Below, piece after piece: positions 60,601-64,000 of a DNA stretch of 64,000 nt. The position numbers were made by a program, and so were the translations under genes. The notes below the pieces were generated by a model. That model searched no databases and was not told the DNA's origin. It saw nothing but the letters and a program-made list of their open reading frames with translations. The DNA comes from Trichaptum fuscoviolaceum (lineage: Eukaryota; Basidiomycota; Agaricomycetes; Hymenochaetales; Trichaptaceae), in contig CAJSYZ010000009.1 of the NCBI GenBank assembly GCA_910574455.1, forward strand, positions 1,302,001-1,366,000. Reading direction: 5' to 3'. Within the stretch, counting starts at the first letter, position 1. Every line of letters starts with the position of its first letter.

Positions 60601-61466
60601 AACGACTTCTCGCCTTCCTTCACTGCAGTCTTCTCAGCGATTGCCTGAGACCAGGTGTACGAAGCGGCGATCCGCTGTGCGAAATCCGGGTCATCCGTGA
60701 CAAAGAATTCCTCAGAATCGTGATAAACATCCCAATACTTCTCAGAATACCGGAAGCCTGGCGGAACCTTATCTCTTTCGCTAACCTGTTCGTCCGTACC
60801 ACCCGAGTCGTACGGTTCGTCCTCGAGCTCAGCTACCGTCACTCGAGTTCGAGGAGGTGGCCGAGGCTTCGCGCGGCGTGCGCGGTTCGAGGTCTCCGTA
60901 CGAGCCGTGCGCACTGCGTCTGACTCCGGGGGACCTTCCATCTGAAACTCCGTACGGTCCGTACGAGGCTGACAGGCCTTCGCACAGCGCGTAAAGGTCA
61001 TCTGGTCGTTCGCCCAGTCGATCTCTGGGTTGTGGAGTCGCAGCCAGTCGACCCCAATAATCAGGGGATAGTCCCCAATGTCCGCCACCACTGCAGTCAC
61101 GTTCTCAGTGTGCGATCCGACCGTTAAACTAATCGGCACTTCATCTGTGAGCCAGCCCACATTGTTCAAAGAGTTGTCGGCATTGTACAACCGCGTACGA
61201 GGGACCAAGGGTCTCGTACGGAGCCCGAACCGTTCGACAACCGTACGGTTAATAAATATCGATGAGGCCCCACTGTCTAAGAAGGCTCTCATCCTTAAAA
61301 TCTTTCTGCCATCGCTGACTCTCACAGGAAAACGAATGAACCGGCGCAACTTCTTGTCTATTGACTGTATACTAGTAGACATAGAAGGGACTGGGACATC
61401 ATTTTCTAAACAAGAGAATCGGTTATGGGTCTCGAGCGGCGCGACGATGCGCTGAGACCCTAGTTG
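57652..61466 (-). CDS. pol polyprotein (protease, RT, RNase H, integrase, chromodomain), one frame break
   Basis: Read in the -1 frame after gag. Counting from the methionine at 61382: protease FLDSGASSIF near residue 35; reverse transcriptase with YLDDLLIFS near 451; RNase H ILECDASDFATGAVLSQ near 600; integrase zinc finger (HHDSLPVGHPG ... CDTCMRTK) and catalytic ISCDFITQLPP and IISDRGPQF; then a chromodomain (VQEILNSRR ... YLVRWKGYQSDEDNWLD) at the C-terminus, ending at 57652. The chromodomain suggests targeting to heterochromatin. The frame breaks once at a C-run in integrase (58433-58437), just before QTDGQTERVNQE, consistent with loss of one base. Either this copy is newly dead or the homopolymer was misread. 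Confidence 0.88.
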
Positions 61467-62560
61467 AAACCCGATTCCTTCGAGAGGTGCGCCATAAGGA
61501 CTTTGGCAGCATCAGAAACAGAGATTGGGTGTTCGGTCGTACCGCTCGGTACGAGGGGGGTCTCGTCCGAGACGTCAGAGATCGAAGCAGTGGGAGCTGG
61601 GGCCGGTACCTGGGGTGTCGAGGCCGTACTGACGTTCGTACGGTTCGAGGTATTAGACGCGTGGCGCTTGGGGCACTTGGCGGACATATGACCTTTCTCG
61701 CCACAGTGGAAGCATAACCCCTTGCGCAGCGCCTCTTCCCTACTGATCTGGTCCACCTCCATCGCGTTCGGATCACGGTGGCTTGAGCCGGTACGAGGCT
61801 GGTTCGAGTTCGACGTCTGACGCGTCTGGAAAGCAGTTCCAGTGCGCTGAGGGATGGGGTTGGTACGAGTTGTGGCACGGATGGCTCGCAGCTCATCATC
61901 GTAGACACAACAGGCCTTCACATACCCATCAAAGTCCTCAGGCATCTTCTTGAGCGTCAGGTCCGTACGAAAACGGTTCGAAAGTCCGTACCGGAACCAA
62001 GCAATCCATGGTTTATCGTCAGCAACCCACTTGGTCTTGACCTTGAGAGCCCTGTAGCGAGCAGCATACTCAGCCACGGTTCCAGTCTGCCTGAGAGCCA
62101 TAATTTCGTTCTCAGCAGCAGCAACAGCATCAGCTTCACCATATCCAGCAGCCAGAGACTCCAAGAAAGTGTCCAACTTGTCGAAAATGGCGACCGGCTC
62201 GCCCTTGTGGATCGAGTCCATGTAGGGACGCACCCACTCGTCTGCAGGGCCTCGAAGGTAAGTCGCAGCGAACTGGCACTTCGTACGCTCGTCCGGGAAC
62301 TCGTGCGGGCGCATAGAGATGTAGTTCCGCACCTGACCGGACCAAGCTTCGTACGAAAGCTTGTCCTTGTCCGCGGCATCGCCCTTGGGGCCGTAAAACA
62401 AGCCTGGGGGTGGAATCTTCGGACCCTTCGTACCGCGCGGTTCCGCGACGCGCGTTTCGAGCGCTCCCTTCAAGTATGCATTCTGCTGAAGCAACTGATC
62501 AATCTGCTCCCTCCAGGGGGCCATATACTGGTTCAGCATAGCCTGAGTCGCCTCATCCAT
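61460..62560 (-). CDS. gag (capsid and CCHC nucleocapsid)
   Basis: 366 aa from the ATG at 62560 (MDEATQAMLNQYM); the frame is open further upstream but that part is 5' leader. A retrotransposon gag capsid core (WSGQVRNYISMRPHEF ... YAARYRAL ... RFRTDLTLKKMPEDFDGYV) is followed by a CCHC knuckle CFHCGEKGHMSAKC and a Ser/Thr/Pro tail. The stop TAG at 61460-61462 follows the slippery heptamer, so most ribosomes make Gag and some make Gag-Pol. Confidence 0.9.
   Translation of the reverse strand: MDEATQAMLNQYMAPWREQIDQLLQQNAYLKGALETRVAEPRGTKGPKIPPPGLFYGPKGDAADKDKLSYEAWSGQVRNYISMRPHEFPDERTKCQFAATYLRGPADEWVRPYMDSIHKGEPVAIFDKLDTFLESLAAGYGEADAVAAAENEIMALRQTGTVAEYAARYRALKVKTKWVADDKPWIAWFRYGLSNRFRTDLTLKKMPEDFDGYVKACCVYDDELRAIRATTRTNPIPQRTGTAFQTRQTSNSNQPRTGSSHRDPNAMEVDQISREEALRKGLCFHCGEKGHMSAKCPKRHASNTSNRTNVSTASTPQVPAPAPTASISDVSDETPLVPSGTTEHPISVSDAAKVLMAHLSKESGFN
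61466..61472 (-). promoter_or_regulatory. -1 frameshift slippery heptamer GGGTTTC
   Basis: In gag phase it reads G GGT TTC, followed by AAC TAG. This fits X XXY YYZ exactly. A -1 slip gives CAA CTA GGG TCT, which stays open into pol. A downstream stimulatory structure was not determined. Confidence 0.75.
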
Positions 62561-62741
62561 AGTTGGGGTTTGTGGGGGTACGGGTGCCTGCACGGGTGTG
62601 ACGGGGGGCCTCCAGGAGGGCCTCCGGGCGCAGGAACAGGCGGTGTAGCGTTCTGCATCGTACGGGCGTTCGAGCGCAGCGAGCGTCGGCAGAATGGTTC
62701 GAACGGTACGAGTTTTTTCGCGCGAGGTAGTGAGAAAAAAG

Positions 62742-62752
62742 ACTTTTGGCCT
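62742..62752 (-). other. probable self-priming primer-binding site
   Basis: In element sense AGGCCAAAAGT begins 2 nt after the 5' LTR. Its exact 11-nt complement ACTTTTGGCCT occurs inside the LTR (62927-62937 in the 5' LTR). This is the arrangement of Tf1-type elements, whose mRNA 5' end primes its own reverse transcription. No tRNA-type site was recognised. Confidence 0.65.
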
Positions 62753-62754
62753 AA

Positions 62755-63334
62755 TGTTACGACACAGAGTGGTTCTATGCGTTCTCAGGACCTCGGACAA
62801 CGTAAATCGGACGATCAGCGGCTATGCGAAGCGGTTCCACACTCTGGGAAGCACTTGACAAGTCAATTAAGCTATTCTACACATCAGAAGCACAAATATA
62901 ACGTCACCTGGGAAGCACTTGACAAGAGGCCAAAAGTGGAGTGCTTCTCAGGCGGACGGGCGCTTTTGGCAAGCGCAGGAGGAACTATACAGTTCCTCCA
63001 AGCCACCGTCCGTACGGACCCGTGGTCCGATCCGAATTTGAAATACAAATAGAAAGATGAATAAGCATCGCTGGCGCGCCGGGTTTGAACCCAAGCGCAC
63101 CGAAAAGTGTCCGTTAGTGAATAGAATGAAAAGAAACAATAATCCCGTGTGCAGACAGATGCAAAGGTGTACGCGCCGTACGGGCTTCGTACCGAGCGCG
63201 TACCGCTGACCGTACGAGACCGTACGAGTGTCTCGTACGATGTCAGGAATCGAAAGTAAATAAAAACATCAGTAAATCATAAGTAAATGGAAAATAAAAG
63301 AAAACAATAAGTAAATCCGTGGCGATTCCTGACA
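62755..63334 (-). repeat. 5' LTR (right copy)
   Basis: 580 bp, exactly 5,740 bp from the left copy and identical to it as far as I could compare by eye. Confidence 0.95.
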
Positions 63335-63339
63335 GAGCC
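63335..63339. repeat. target-site duplication, right copy (GAGCC)
   Basis: Matches 57010-57014. Removing the element plus one copy restores an open reading frame in gene D. Confidence 0.9.
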
Positions 63340-64000
63340 CATCTTATATGCCCTCGGTTGTCGACATGGCACCATTCCATTTAATTTACAGTTCCATCTT
63401 CATCCTGAGGATTCTGAAAGCGACTTGGAGGATGCCAGCTTGAAGAAAGGCAAGAAATGCAATAAGAAGGGCAAGAAGGGCGTCAAAGGGAACAAGAAGG
63501 GCAACAAAACATCGAAAGGCGCTGGCAAGAACTATAAAATCACGGAAGCCTCTCAGTACATCGACTACAAACATGACGAGAACTCGAATTATACGGCCTA
63601 TGTTTCGCTGTTCACGCCTGAGAAGCTGGCTGACCACTTACGAATGATGGAACGCGAGTTGGAAAAGCAGAGGAAAGAATTCGATCTTCTCGTGGATAAG
63701 AAGATCATAAAAGATCAGGTTGTAAAGAAGGAAGTCCAAAAGGAATGCGATGACGCGACAGCTTTCTTCAACAAGGTCAAGAGATGCGAATTGAATTTCC
63801 AGTGTATGGAGCAGTTTGGATATGTCGAATTCTCTCCGGGAAGGTTCAATCGGTTTAATAAGAAAGATGACGCGAAGAAGCCGAGGACTAGCGAGCACCC
63901 CTATGCATCGGACTGGGCGTTGATCAGGATTTGTGACGACCGTTCCCCATCTGACATGACTACTCTCTGCGAGCAGCATGGGAAGGGGCAATTTTGGAAT
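63340..64000 (+). pseudogene. gene D, 3' part, continuing past the window
   Basis: Continues the reading frame broken at 57014 and is open to the window end. It reads LYALGCRHGTIPF, then a lysine-glycine-rich insert, ITEASQYIDYKHDEN, a long helical coiled stretch (LRMMERELEKQRKEFDLL), MEQFGYVEFSPG and ASDWALIRICDDR. GSLFGIKI followed by CRHG, and later SDWALI, are placed like the barrel, His and Asp motifs of trypsin-like folds; a catalytic Ser would lie beyond the window. This function is a tentative inference. Confidence 0.6.

Larger units (their letters stand above)
57015..63334 (-). mobile_element. complete Ty3/Gypsy chromovirus, recent insertion
   Basis: 6,320-bp LTR retrotransposon lying on the minus strand. 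Two 580-bp LTRs (57015-57594 and 62755-63334) with TG...CA ends look identical over all lines compared. A 5-bp GAGCC duplication flanks it. Between the LTRs are gag (61460-62560), pol in the -1 frame with protease, reverse transcriptase, RNase H, integrase and a chromodomain, a polypurine tract beside the 3' LTR and a probable self-priming binding site beside the 5' LTR. Identical LTRs imply a very recent insertion. It splits gene D. The whole element is rich in CGTACG. Confidence 0.95.

Noticed and set aside
62207..63052. 281-codon plus-strand frame across the right LTR
   Set aside because: Antisense to gag and sharing its tail with the identical left LTR; an artefact of the repeat.
42370..64000. 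A TET/JBP-type dioxygenase gene, which is linked to some fungal KDZ and Plavaka transposons
   Set aside because: I looked for HxD and distal His motifs in genes A, C and D and found nothing convincing.
1..64000. CRISPR arrays, operons, ribosome-binding sites
   Set aside because: The window is eukaryotic nuclear DNA; the tandem repeats seen are coding minisatellites or LTRs.

Overview
The window is nuclear DNA of a filamentous basidiomycete, most likely a wood-decaying agaricomycete. Genes are broken by many 45-80 bp GT-AG introns. The gene set includes a GH12 glucanase with a fungal CBM1 domain, a CYP63-like P450, a STE3-type pheromone receptor, several F-box proteins, a Plavaka-type transposase and a chromodomain Ty3/Gypsy element. 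Exon structures were worked out by eye from splice signals, phase and family motifs; no search was run.

Bases 1-42,400 look like ordinary, gene-dense host chromosome. In order: the 3' end of one GH12 gene and a complete CBM1-GH12 gene (1-2,409); an unknown small protein; an F-box protein; a ferric/cupric reductase and a Ctr copper transporter on the same strand (6.7-10.1 kb), which together suggest reductive copper uptake; a divergent pair of F-box-type genes (11.5-14.3 kb); an IML2/TTC39-like TPR protein; an Rrn5-like RNA polymerase I factor; a STE3 receptor; aminodeoxychorismate lyase; a cyclopropane-fatty-acid-synthase-like methyltransferase; a second IML2-like gene in the opposite orientation; a CYP63-like P450; a third F-box/leucine-rich protein; and the decayed relic of a second F-box-like gene.

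Bases about 42,400-64,000 are different: an accessory block of four large genes arranged as two divergent pairs, A(-)/T(+) and C(-)/D(+). T is a Plavaka-type transposase with two frameshifts. A is an 18-exon protein of about 1,007 aa with coiled-coil, many KRK-type modules on tiny symmetric exons, and a very acidic repeat tail. C is an unrecognised 734-aa protein. D is a protein whose C-terminal half may be a trypsin-like fold. The spacers between these genes are packed with short odd palindromes (CAACTTCAAGTTG, CACTGCCAGTG, TAGTAGTACTACTA).

Gene D is split by a complete 6,320-bp Ty3/Gypsy chromovirus on the minus strand (57,015-63,334). Its 580-bp LTRs look identical and it is flanked by a GAGCC target duplication. 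It shows an 11-nt match between the LTR interior and the primer-binding site, as in Tf1-type self-priming, and a GGGTTTC slippery heptamer joining gag to a -1-frame pol. A one-base lesion lies in integrase, and the element is strikingly rich in CGTACG.
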